The notes under the pieces were generated by a model, which saw only the letters and a list, made by a program, of their open reading frames with translations, had not been told where the DNA came from and did not search any database. From Asticcacaulis biprosthecium C19 (GTDB taxonomy: Bacteria; Pseudomonadota; Alphaproteobacteria; Caulobacterales; Caulobacteraceae): a DNA stretch of 45,158 nucleotides. The stretch is from positions 134,722 to 179,879 of the forward strand of contig NZ_GL883080.1 in NCBI RefSeq assembly GCF_000204015.1. Reading direction: 5' to 3'. Shown here in pieces: positions 1-8,800 of the stretch (the stretch's first letter is position 1; each line of letters begins with the position of its first letter). A program made the translations under genes and the position numbers.

Positions 1-23
1 CGGGCCAATTTGCATACAGTCTC

Positions 24-782
24 TCAGGCTATAAATTGTTCCGCCATAACCCGTTCGTCGTAGCCCTTGCCGGCATCGAACAGCAGAGTCGCTTTCAGAT
101 CCTCGGCTTCGGCGATATCAACACTGATCACGTTGCGGACCTCAAAGGTGTCAGCGGCCGCGCTGATCGGGCGTTTATCGACCTCCAGCGCCTCGATCCG
201 TACCTTGGCCGTATGCGGCAGGATGGCGCCGCGCCAGCGCCTGGGCCGGAACGCGCTGATCGGTGTCAGAGCCAGCGCCTTGGCGGTCAGGGGGATAATC
301 GGCCCGTGCGCCGACAGATTATAGGCCGTGGATCCGGCCGGGGTCGACACCAGGGCGCCATCGCAGATCAGTTCGTCCATGCGCTCTTTCCCGTCGATCA
401 GGATGCGCAGTTTCGCCCCTTGATGCGACTGCCGAAGCAACGACACCTCGTTGAAGGCCAGGGCGCGGTGTTCCTTGCCATCGCGGCACAGCGCCGTCAT
501 GCTCAGCGGACTGATCAGGGTGCTTTCGCTCTTGATGATCCGCTCTATCAGCCGCTCTTCCGAGAAGTCGTTGAGCAGAAACCCGACCGAGCCGCGGTTC
601 ATGCCGAAGATCGGCACCTGGTCCTTCAGGTATCTGTGAAGGCTTTGCAGCAGGAAGCCGTCGCCGCCAAGGGCCACGACCACATCCGGATTGGCAGCCG
701 ATCCATACAAGGCTTTCAGGCGCGCGCAGGCGACCTGGGCTTCGGGACGGTCGGACGCGGTGAAGTCAAGGCGCAGGGACAT
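24..782 (-). CDS. nadK: NAD kinase
   Basis: ATP-dependent phosphorylation of NAD to NADP in the cytoplasm. The 252-aa product matches the usual bacterial length. Seen in the sequence: the family GGDG motif in VVALGGDGFLLQ near residue 40, the NRGSVGFL segment that follows it, FNEVSL, and the glycine-rich STPAGSTAYNLSAHGP stretch, which in this family lines the nucleotide pocket. The frame is open further upstream, but the extension is Pro/Arg-rich, overlaps the upstream gene and has no family similarity, so the ATG giving MSLRLDF was chosen. No strong ribosome binding site precedes it. It lies 38 nt downstream of the DUF2336 gene on the same strand and may be cotranscribed with it. Confidence 0.93.
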   Translation of the reverse strand: MSLRLDFTASDRPEAQVACARLKALYGSAANPDVVVALGGDGFLLQSLHRYLKDQVPIFGMNRGSVGFLLNDFSEERLIERIIKSESTLISPLSMTALCRDGKEHRALAFNEVSLLRQSHQGAKLRILIDGKERMDELICDGALVSTPAGSTAYNLSAHGPIIPLTAKALALTPISAFRPRRWRGAILPHTAKVRIEALEVDKRPISAAADTFEVRNVISVDIAEAEDLKATLLFDAGKGYDERVMAEQFIA

Positions 783-820
783 GACAGGGTTGTAGCTGTT
801 TGCGGAGGAAATACAACCGG

Positions 821-1666
821 CTACGCCAGACGTGCGGCGAGCTTCTGTCGGGCTTCGGCGGGGGGGAGGGTAAACACGGACAGGACAACGGGCCGATGAC
901 GGTCGTTGAGCTGAGGCTCGCCGTTGTGGCGATTCTGCCAGAAGGACAGCAGGTGCAGGAAGACCGCCCTGTCGAGTTCCAGAGCACAGCACGTCAGGGC
1001 CAGGGGGACGGCGGAGCCGGCGGCCAGGACCCTGTTGAGACTATCGATATCCAGTTTCAGGCGGCGCGAGGCTTCGCGGACGAAACCGTCGGTCTCGCCG
1101 GAACGCATGAATTTCAGTAGTTTGAGATTGCTGTGGCTGTCCCAGGTGGCCGGGTCGGCAGCCGGCACGGCACGGCGAAAGCGTTCCGACAGGGCCTGGC
1201 GCAGTTCGGGGCGTTCCTGGGCCAGACGTTCCAGTCGGGTCTGGTCGTCTTCGTCCAGTTCGGCGGCCGGGTTACGGACCAGGGCGACCAGCACGCTGTC
1301 GTGCCCGGACCTCTGGAGGGCGCGGACGACCTTCCAGTCGAGGGCAGGGCGTTGCGCGATCAGCAGATGATGGGCTTCGCCGGTGGCGGCAATCAGGGCC
1401 AGCAAGGCCGGCGTATCCAGCGAGGGCAGGGACGACCTGAGCAGGGGCGCCGCCAGATCGATCGGCATGCGGCACAGGCGCACGATCAGGTCATGGTCGT
1501 TGCGCAAGGCTTCGGGCGCATGAGCAACAGCGCGGGTTTCGCAGTGCGGTGTATGGAAACGGACCGTGTGGAAATCTGGGCGCGGAGCCGCGACCGGTTC
1601 TACGGGCTCGGCGATGGGTTGGACTGACTTCAAGGCCGGCACGGCGGACTCCACGATTCGCGTCAA
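821..1666 (-). CDS. DUF2336 domain protein
   Basis: About 281 aa, all-helical in appearance and rich in Leu, Ala and Arg, with the DUF2336 pattern of short repeated helices (PIDLAAPLLRSSLPSLD, then LLIAQRPALDWKVVRAL). Several such proteins occur in Caulobacter and Rhizobium relatives; no biochemical role is firmly established as far as I know. The N-terminal 50 residues are Pro/Val-rich and probably disordered. The start is uncertain: the outermost start is a TTG and a GTG lies four codons inside; neither has a clear Shine-Dalgarno sequence. Family assignment is from pattern recognition. It stands upstream of nadK on the same strand. Confidence 0.7.
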   Translation of the reverse strand: MTRIVESAVPALKSVQPIAEPVEPVAAPRPDFHTVRFHTPHCETRAVAHAPEALRNDHDLIVRLCRMPIDLAAPLLRSSLPSLDTPALLALIAATGEAHHLLIAQRPALDWKVVRALQRSGHDSVLVALVRNPAAELDEDDQTRLERLAQERPELRQALSERFRRAVPAADPATWDSHSNLKLLKFMRSGETDGFVREASRRLKLDIDSLNRVLAAGSAVPLALTCCALELDRAVFLHLLSFWQNRHNGEPQLNDRHRPVVLSVFTLPPAEARQKLAARLA

Positions 1667-1815
1667 GTGTGCCGAAACAGGGTGAACAGCTGCTTAATAT
1701 TTCCACAACCGGTACGCGTAACAATGGTCTGACCAAATTCTGCCGGTGTTAATCTTGTTTCAATCCAAGGTCGTTACAGTAACAGGCTGTATCAGTACCC
1801 ATACAAGGGCAGTTC
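1667..1815. promoter_or_regulatory. divergent intergenic region
   Basis: This AT-richer 149-nt stretch separates the minus-strand DUF2336 gene from the plus-strand gene at 1816, so it must carry promoters for both. I could not assign confident -35/-10 boxes. AAGGGCAG just before the ATG at 1816 is a plausible ribosome binding site. Confidence 0.4.
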
Positions 1816-3210
1816 ATGTCCGGAAGTGACCAGGAAATATCAAGGGGATATGCGGCCGGTGGGGCGCCGCCTGCGCCCTCGCGTGAGCGGCTGGTGTTGC
1901 AGCGCGACGATGCGGTGAACATCGTCGAACGCCTGCGCGAGACTCATGTCGACGTCCACGGCCATGCGTTTCTGCTTCAGTTCGATACCCTGATCGTTCG
2001 TCTCGGCGTCAAATGGCATGCCAAGTGCGATCTGGTGTTCGAGCATCTTAAAACGAATTTCGAAAAGGTTTATCCCGAGCCCAACTGGTGTATTGGCGTC
2101 AATGGCGATGCCTGGCTGGTGATGATTCCGCAGTTGAGCCCGCGCAAGGGTGCGCTGGCCGTGGCTGACATGTGGCGCGACCTGTGCGGTTTCTTCGTCG
2201 GCGACATGTCGTCAGTGGAGGTTCCGATCTACGACGTTCTGGTCGAGGATGTTGACCGGTTGTCGATCGGCAAGATCGATCTACGTACCTATGTCGGTCC
2301 TGCGCAGATCGATGCGCCTTTGAGGGCCCGTCATGGCCCTTTCCAGGATGAGGGCGGTGAAAGCGGCCATGCAACCGGAGGCATGGCCCATGCTGTGCCG
2401 ATTCAGCGTCCGGTGATCGTGGCAGCGTCGGTGAACTATGCCGGACGGACCCTGAAGGTGGCCAGTTCCGTCGAACCTCTGTTCGAGATGAAGAAGATGG
2501 TGATGATCGGCCATCGTCTCGAAGCCATGGTGATGGAAAACCTGGATAACGCCTTGCTTGACCGCAAGCATCTGGCCAATCTCGACTGGAACCTTCGTGA
2601 GCAGGTCGATCTGGTGAACATTGACCAGGGCCTGAAACTGTTGCGGCTGCGTTCGCCGGAACAACGCAAGATGATGATGGTGGTGCCTGCGGCCTTCTCG
2701 ACCTTCGCCTCAGCGCGGTCGCGTCAGAAGATCACGGTCGAGGTCGCCAAGGCGGCGGCCGAGATGGGCCTGAAAGTGCTGTTCGAGGTACGAGGCCTGG
2801 ATGGGGTTCCGCCCCATCGCGTTCTCGAAATCGTCTCGATGATCAAGCCGTTCTGCATGACGGTCGTGGGATCAGTCAATGCCGATCGCAAGACGATTGC
2901 CACGCTGAACAAATGCGGCCTGTCGGGGGTCTGCATTGAGTATGACGGCGTCAAGCGTGACGAGGCGGGTTTGCAGGACCATCTCTCGACCCTGGCCGCG
3001 GCGGCCAAGCTGTCGGCGGGGGCCTGCATGGTCCAGGGGTTCGACAATTATCGCCAGATGGCGGTGGCGCGGCTGGCGGGCGTGACCCACGCCAGCATGA
3101 AGACGGCCGCCCTGATGTCGCCCAAGGGCGCGGCCCACGTGGCGTCACGGGCCGCAGAGGGGCTGCGCGACAGTGACGCGCCGCTGCCCAGCCTTAGTCA
3201 GGGGCTTTGA
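1816..3210 (+). CDS. hypothetical protein, possible degenerate GGDEF/EAL-like
   Basis: A 464-aa cytoplasmic protein with no signal peptide or membrane segment. Not confidently assigned to a family. Two hints are visible. The segment around residues 88-130 (VNGDAWLVMIPQ) is reminiscent of a GGDEF core that has lost its motif. The C-terminal half (about 290-440) has EAL-barrel-like spacing, with FEVRGLDGVPPHRVLEIV followed by alternating strands and helices such as CMTVVGSVNADRK and GVCIEYDG. No intact EAL, GGDEF or DDF motif exists, so catalysis is unlikely if the relationship is real. A Gly/His-rich linker lies near residues 175-195. Its last 17 nt overlap the end of the convergent gene at 3194. 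Confidence 0.55.
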   Translation: MSGSDQEISRGYAAGGAPPAPSRERLVLQRDDAVNIVERLRETHVDVHGHAFLLQFDTLIVRLGVKWHAKCDLVFEHLKTNFEKVYPEPNWCIGVNGDAWLVMIPQLSPRKGALAVADMWRDLCGFFVGDMSSVEVPIYDVLVEDVDRLSIGKIDLRTYVGPAQIDAPLRARHGPFQDEGGESGHATGGMAHAVPIQRPVIVAASVNYAGRTLKVASSVEPLFEMKKMVMIGHRLEAMVMENLDNALLDRKHLANLDWNLREQVDLVNIDQGLKLLRLRSPEQRKMMMVVPAAFSTFASARSRQKITVEVAKAAAEMGLKVLFEVRGLDGVPPHRVLEIVSMIKPFCMTVVGSVNADRKTIATLNKCGLSGVCIEYDGVKRDEAGLQDHLSTLAAAAKLSAGACMVQGFDNYRQMAVARLAGVTHASMKTAALMSPKGAAHVASRAAEGLRDSDAPLPSLSQGL

Positions 3211-3577
3211 CGGGGGCGCAGTTGGCGTCGTGAATGCGCCGGCCTTCCGACGCTTTTTTCAGCGCAAAATCGCGGGCGTCGATCAGAACCATGTCCGACG
3301 AACGCGCCATGTCATTGGCGTCTTTTGGCGCGGCCATGGCCTGGTCATAAAAGCCAGCGGCCTTGTTCCAGTCGATCACGGCCGAATCCAGTTGCGGACA
3401 GACCTCCGCTGCGTCACTGCCGGTATCAAGCAGGGCCGAAACGCCGGTCAGGAGCGTGTCCCCCAACTGATCGTAGAGTTCGGCATATTCGATCGCCGTA
3501 TCATAAGGGGTCTTGTCGTCCGCGAAGGCCGCGGCCGGTGACAGGAGCAGGGTGAACGCAAGCGCATAACGGAACAT
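3194..3577 (-). CDS. small exported hypothetical protein
   Basis: 127 aa with a clear Sec signal peptide (MFRYALAFTLLLSPAAAFA, cleavage near residue 19). The mature part is mostly helical and acidic and has two cysteines (AEVCPQL and DANCAPV) that could form a disulphide in the periplasm. I do not recognise a family. The gene overlaps the 3' end of the plus-strand neighbour by 17 nt tail to tail. The zinc peptidase gene at 3647 is also minus-strand but is encoded upstream of this one, so the two may be cotranscribed. Confidence 0.7.
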   Translation of the reverse strand: MFRYALAFTLLLSPAAAFADDKTPYDTAIEYAELYDQLGDTLLTGVSALLDTGSDAAEVCPQLDSAVIDWNKAAGFYDQAMAAPKDANDMARSSDMVLIDARDFALKKASEGRRIHDANCAPVKAPD

Positions 3578-3646
3578 GGCGGCCTCGACAGGGATGATCC
3601 CGCCAAGCTAGCCGCTGTGTGTGCTGCGCCCTACTTACAAATCCTG

Positions 3647-4489
3647 TTATGCAGCGAAGGTGTCGCAGTCCGCCGGGTTGCCGCGCGAAAACCCGGTTTT
3701 GAACCACTTGATCCGGTCGGCTGAGCTGCCGTGGGTGAAGCTGTCCGGGACGACCCGGCCCTGAGACGCCTGCTGCAGCGTATCGTCGCCAACCGCCGAG
3801 GCCGCGCCGATGGCTTCTTCGATATCGCCGGCTTCCAGCCAGTTCATCTTGGTGTTGGAGCGGTAAGCCCAGACGCCGGCATAGCAATCCGCCTGAAGTT
3901 CCAGCTTGACAGACAGAGCATTGGCCTGCGTCTTGCTGACCTGACGCTCCTGCTGCTGGATATAGTCGGTAATCCCAAGCTGGTTCTGGACGTGATGTCC
4001 GACCTCATGGGCGATGACATAGGCGCGGGCGTAGTCGCCCTTGGCGCCCAGTTGCTGATCCAGCGTGCTCCAGAAGCTGAGGTCGATATAGACGCGATTG
4101 TCGGCCGGGCAATAGAAGGGCCCCATGGCCGCCTGGCCAGTGCCGCAGCCGGTATTGGTAGCGGCTTCGTAAAGAACGACTCGCGACGGCTGGTAGGACT
4201 TGCCCTGGGCTTGGAACAACTCGACCCAGGCGTCATTGGCTGAGGTGTGCACCGTATCGACGAAGGCGCCGGCCTCGTCTTGCGGTGCTCCGACCGACGC
4301 CTGCTGTTGCTGCTGGCCGCCCTGGACGGCCTCGAGCCCGCTCAACACGGTCTGCGGGTCGATGCCAAAGAAGTAGTAGCCGGCCAGCGCCAGGATTACC
4401 GCGACGATACCGCCGCCGCCGATCATGCCCGGCCCGCCCAGGCCCCGCCGGTCCTCAACGCCGCCTCTGCGTCCGCCTTCCCACTTCAT
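3647..4489 (-). CDS. YpfJ-family neutral zinc metallopeptidase
   Basis: 280-aa membrane-anchored protein of the YpfJ/zinc_peptidase family. The N-terminus MKWEGGRR..VEDRRG is the family hallmark. One transmembrane segment follows (about residues 28-42), then a Gln-rich linker and an extracytoplasmic metallopeptidase domain. The HEVGHHVQ motif near residue 162 supplies the two zinc-binding histidines and the catalytic glutamate. LQADCYAGVWA downstream holds the further conserved acidic region. CGTGQAAMGPFYCPAD carries the paired cysteines typical of the family. The physiological substrate is unknown. The start is supported by the conserved N-terminal sequence. Confidence 0.9.
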   Translation of the reverse strand: MKWEGGRRGGVEDRRGLGGPGMIGGGGIVAVILALAGYYFFGIDPQTVLSGLEAVQGGQQQQQASVGAPQDEAGAFVDTVHTSANDAWVELFQAQGKSYQPSRVVLYEAATNTGCGTGQAAMGPFYCPADNRVYIDLSFWSTLDQQLGAKGDYARAYVIAHEVGHHVQNQLGITDYIQQQERQVSKTQANALSVKLELQADCYAGVWAYRSNTKMNWLEAGDIEEAIGAASAVGDDTLQQASQGRVVPDSFTHGSSADRIKWFKTGFSRGNPADCDTFAA

Positions 4490-4519
4490 GCCAAGCCTCC
4501 ATTATGTCTGTCCGGACTC

Positions 4520-4556
4520 ACACACATCTTAACTCTGTTTTCAAGAGGGTGTGTGT
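4520..4556. repeat. imperfect hairpin upstream of the peptidase gene
   Basis: ACACACA at 4520-4526 pairs with TGTGTGT at 4550-4556, and an inner CTCT/AGAG pair closes a GTTTTCA loop. It lies in the 264-nt divergent space between the YpfJ-type gene and the RND operon. There is no U-tract, so it is not an obvious terminator; an operator or mRNA structure is possible. Confidence 0.4.
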
Positions 4557-4640
4557 TGGCCGCGCCACGTGAAGAATTTTTAACCTCGCCAGTACCCAAT
4601 ACTGACAGTTTCAGGTGGCCGATGAAACTAATTGCCGGTA

Positions 4641-4654
4641 TGACAGGGCTGTCA
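4641..4654. promoter_or_regulatory. palindrome, candidate operator of the RND operon
   Basis: TGACAG-GG-CTGTCA is a perfect dyad about 100 nt upstream of the adaptor gene. A third half-site, TGACAG, lies at 4603-4608. Efflux operons are commonly controlled by a dimeric repressor, and no regulator gene is adjacent. The regulatory role is inferred from position and symmetry only. Confidence 0.35.
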
Positions 4655-4753
4655 GAGATAAGTTGCACTTGCGAACATTTTGCAGCGCTTCGTTGACTTG
4701 GTGAGAGGCCGCCGCCATCATGGGTGGTGGATAGAGACACGGGATTCTAAAGC

Positions 4754-5848
4754 ATGTTTATGGGGCTTGGCATGGGTTCGCGGCCGCTGCGTCTGGCAGC
4801 CGGTCTGGCGACGGCATTGGTGATGGCTATCAGCCTTCAGGCATGTTCCGAGAAGAAAGACGAGAAGAAGACGGAGGAAAAGAAATCCGCCGTTCACGCT
4901 TCGACGGTGAGCTACGCCGTGGTGGGCCAGGTCAGTGCGCCGATCACCATCACCGGTTCGGGTACCGTCAGCGCCTGGCAGGAGGTGCCGGTCGCCGCCG
5001 AAACCGGCGGGCTGACCGCGGTCGCCCTGCTGGTCGACGAAGGCGCCTTTGTCAAGCAGGGCCAGCCCCTCTTGCGCATGAACGACGTCCTTCTTCAGGC
5101 GCAGCTCAAGCAGGCCAAGGCCAGCTTCGACCAGGCCAACAAGGCCTATGACCGCGCCAACACGCTGTTCAAGCAGGGCTATCTGTCGGCGGCGGCTTTG
5201 GACAATGCTCAGGCCTCGATGCTGACCACCCAGGCCGCCATGGAAACCGCCCAGACCCAGCTGTCGCTCGCCACAGTGCGCGCGCCGGTCTCAGGCATCA
5301 TCACCAAGCGCACAGCCGTGCTGGGGCAGGTCGTGTCGCCGGGCGCCGAACTGTTCCGCATGGTGCGTGACGGCCGCGTCGAACTGAACCTGGAAGTGGT
5401 CGAAACCGAACTGGCCCTGGTGCGTCCGAACATGGCCGCGACGGTGACCTCGCAATCGACGGGGCCTGTCACCGGCACGGTGCGCATTGTGACCCCGCAG
5501 GTCGATGCTGCCACCCGCCTGGGTTATGCCCGCATCTCGGTGCCATGGGAATCGGGCCTGCGTCCGGGCATGTTCGCCCAAGGATCGATCGATGCCGGCA
5601 CCCAGCCGGCCCTCGTCATCCCGCAGTCGGCCATCGCCTACAGCGAAAACAAGCCGGGCGTCTATGTCATCGGTCCTGCCAACAAGGTCGCGTTCCGCCA
5701 GGTCAGTCTGGGTGGCCAGCAGGGCAAGAACATTATCGTCCGCGAGGGATTGTCCGTCGGTGAACGTATTGTCACCACAGGTTCAGGCTTCTTGAACAAC
5801 GGCGACACGGTGAAGCCGGTCGGCAACCCGCAAACGACGGGCCTGTAA
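4754..5848 (+). CDS. RND efflux periplasmic adaptor (membrane fusion protein)
   Basis: 364-aa lipoprotein that should bridge the inner-membrane RND pump to an outer-membrane channel. An N-terminal hydrophobic segment ends in a lipobox (SLQAC, Cys near residue 31), followed by a Lys/Glu-rich tether. Then come the biotinyl-lipoyl half motif (VDEGAFVKQGQPLLRM), an alpha-hairpin (QAKASFDQANKAYDRANTLF), the second lipoyl half (LATVRAPVSGIITKR) and a beta-barrel ending in IVTTGSGFLNNGD. The start is ambiguous: ATGs at 4754, 4760 and 4772 are all in frame; the third has a G-rich stretch upstream. The stop is one base before the pump ATG, so the two genes form an operon. No TolC-type gene accompanies them. 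Confidence 0.9.
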   Translation: MFMGLGMGSRPLRLAAGLATALVMAISLQACSEKKDEKKTEEKKSAVHASTVSYAVVGQVSAPITITGSGTVSAWQEVPVAAETGGLTAVALLVDEGAFVKQGQPLLRMNDVLLQAQLKQAKASFDQANKAYDRANTLFKQGYLSAAALDNAQASMLTTQAAMETAQTQLSLATVRAPVSGIITKRTAVLGQVVSPGAELFRMVRDGRVELNLEVVETELALVRPNMAATVTSQSTGPVTGTVRIVTPQVDAATRLGYARISVPWESGLRPGMFAQGSIDAGTQPALVIPQSAIAYSENKPGVYVIGPANKVAFRQVSLGGQQGKNIIVREGLSVGERIVTTGSGFLNNGDTVKPVGNPQTTGL

Positions 5849-5849
5849 G

Positions 5850-8800
5850 ATGTCTGCTGATAAAACTCCCACCCCGAAGACGCAACCCACCGGTTTCCAG
5901 ATATCGTCCTGGTCGATCCGCAACCCTATTCCGGTCATCGTCTTCTTTGTCGTGATGACCGTGGCCGGCATCATCGGCTTCAACAGCCTGCGCATCAACA
6001 ACTGGCCCGACATCGACTTTCCGATCGTCGTGGTGACGGTGGTGCGCTCGGGCGCTGCGCCGACTGAACTGCAAAACCAGGTTACGCGCATTGTCGAGGA
6101 TTCGGTCTCCGGGCTCGGCGGCGTGCGGCACATCCAGTCCTATGTCAACGAAGGGGCGTCGACGACCGTCATCACCTTCCAGCTCGAAACTGATCTGGAA
6201 AAGGCGACGAACGACGTCCGAAACGCTGTGGCGGGGGTGCGGGGTAATCTGCCCGGCGATGTGCAGGATCCCATCGTCTCGCGCGTCGAAAACGCCCAGG
6301 GCCAGGCACTGGTCAGCTATACCATACGCGCCGCCAATATGACCCCGGACCAACTCAGCTGGTACGTTGATAATGACGTTGCCAAGAAGATTCTCGGCGT
6401 CAAGGGCGTGTCGCAACTGAACCGCGACGGCGGCGTCAGCCGTGAAATCCGCATCGAACTGGATCCGGCCAAGCTGGCCGCACGAGGCGTGTCGGCGGGC
6501 GATATCTCGCGTCAACTGACGTCCTTTAACGTCAACATGCCCGGCGGCCGGTTCAATGCCGGCTCCTCGGAACAGACCATCCGCACCATCGGCGGCGCCG
6601 ATACTGTCGAGCAACTGGCTGAAACCCGTATAACCCTGTCCAATGGCGGCACAGTACGCCTGGGCGATCTGGGCTCGGTGACCGACACCTGGTCCGAACC
6701 GCGCGCCCGCGCCCGGTTCAATGGCCAGGAGGTGGTCGGCTTCAACGTCCAGCGCACCCGTGGCACGTCGGAACACCACGTCGCCAAGGCGGTGCGGGCG
6801 GCGGTCGAGCAGTTGAAAAAGCAGAACCCCAACGTCCAGATCGAAGAGGTGGCCTCCAGTGTCACCGAGGTCGACCGCAGTTTTGACGTCTCTATGGAAG
6901 CCCTTGTGGTTGGGGCTGCCCTGGCGGTGCTGGTCGTTTTCCTGTTCCTGCGCGACTGGCGGGCGACCCTGGTGTCAGCGATCGCCATGCCGATGTCGTT
7001 GCTGCCGACCTTTTTCGTCATGTACCTGTTCAACCAGTCGTTCAACGTGGTCACCTTGCTGGCCCTGTCGTTGACGGTCGGTATACTGGTCGACGATGCC
7101 ATCGTGGAAATCGAGAATATCGTCCGGCATATTCGCGAGGGCAAAAAGCCCTATCCGGCCGCGATCGAAGCCGCAGACGAAATCGGCCTGGCCGTCGTAG
7201 CGACCACGGCGACCCTGATCGCGGTGTTCGCGCCGACCGGTTTCATGCCGGGCATCGTCGGGCAGTTCTTCGAGAGCTTCGCTATTGCGACCTGCGTCAG
7301 CGTCTTCTTCTCGCTGGTCGTGGCGCGGACCCTGACCCCGTTGATGGGCGCTTACCTGCTCCGCGCCAACCCCAAGCATGACCATGACGTCCCGTTCTGG
7401 ATGGGCACCTATCAGAAGATGCTCAAATGGACGCTGGAGGGCCATCTGAAGTGGCGCTGGTATATCCTGTTCCATGGCGCCCTCGTTCTGCTGGTCTGCG
7501 GCATTATGGGCGTGATGCAGAAGAACTACATGGTCGCCGGGATCGGCGTAGGGGTCTTCCTGGCCACCGTTGTGTTGTTTGTCATCTTCCACAACACGTA
7601 CATGAAGGCCCGCTGGGCAGCGTTGGAGTTCGGCGGTTTGTTGTCGCTGGCGATAATTGGCATGGGCCTGCCCAAGCCGCCGCAACCGGGGGCTCAGGCG
7701 GCCGTCGAGGCTGGCCAGGCGGCCGCTCAGGCCAATCCGATGGTGAGCGCCATCGTCTTTGGCGTCATTGGACTTTTGCTGCTGATCGGGACCCTCTTCC
7801 TGGTTATCAAGATGAAAAAGTCTCTGCTCAGTGCTCGCTGGGCCGTCATCATTGGCGGCATCGCCTTCTTCATCGGGTCGGTAGCGCTTCTGCAACTGAT
7901 CCCCAGCGATAACTTCCCGGCCGACGACGCCTCCATGTCGGTGATGAGCATCTCGCTGCCGCCGGGGACACCGCTTGAGCCGACCGATACGATCGTCAAG
8001 CGCATTGACGCCGACCTGCGCAGCCGTCCGGAGGTGAAGAGCACCTACGCGACAATCAATATGAACAGCGCGACCATCATCGCCAATCTGGTGCCGCGCC
8101 ACGACCGCAAGGTGACGCAAGTCGAATTCGAACAGGCCTTTTCCAAGACGCTGGACGCCTATCCCGGTATCCGGGCCAGCTTTGGCCAGGGCGGCGGCGG
8201 CGGCACAGGTGTTGCCTATATTCTGGTCGGCGAGGACGAAAACGTCCTGATGTCGACCCTGGCCCAGTTGCAACGTGAAATGCAGGCCCTGCCGGAACTG
8301 ACCAATGTCCGTTCCGAGGACAACCTGACGCGACCGGAAATCGTCATTACGCCCAAGCCCGACCAGGCCGCCTTGATGGGGGTGTCGACCCAGGACATCA
8401 GTTCGGTGGCCCGCGTCGCGACCGTGGGCGACATCGATCAGATCCTGGCCAAGTTCAATCAGGGCGACCGTCAGGTACCGATCCGCGTCCTGCTGAAAGA
8501 AGATGCCCGGCTTGACGTCAGCAACCTGAACAACCTGATGGTGCCGACCCGTTTCGGCACCTCGGTGCCGCTGTCGGCGGTGGCCGACATTAGCTTCGGC
8601 GCCGGTCCCATTACGATCAATCGCCTCGACCGGACACGGACGGCGACGATTCGCGCCGACCTGAACGGTGTCCCCACCGGTCCGGCCGACCTGGCTGTGG
8701 CCAATACGCCGACCATGAAGAAGATTGCGGCGAACCAGATTCCTGGTGTTCGGACGGTTCTTAATCCGGATACTGAAGACTTCGCGGCGATGGCGATAAA

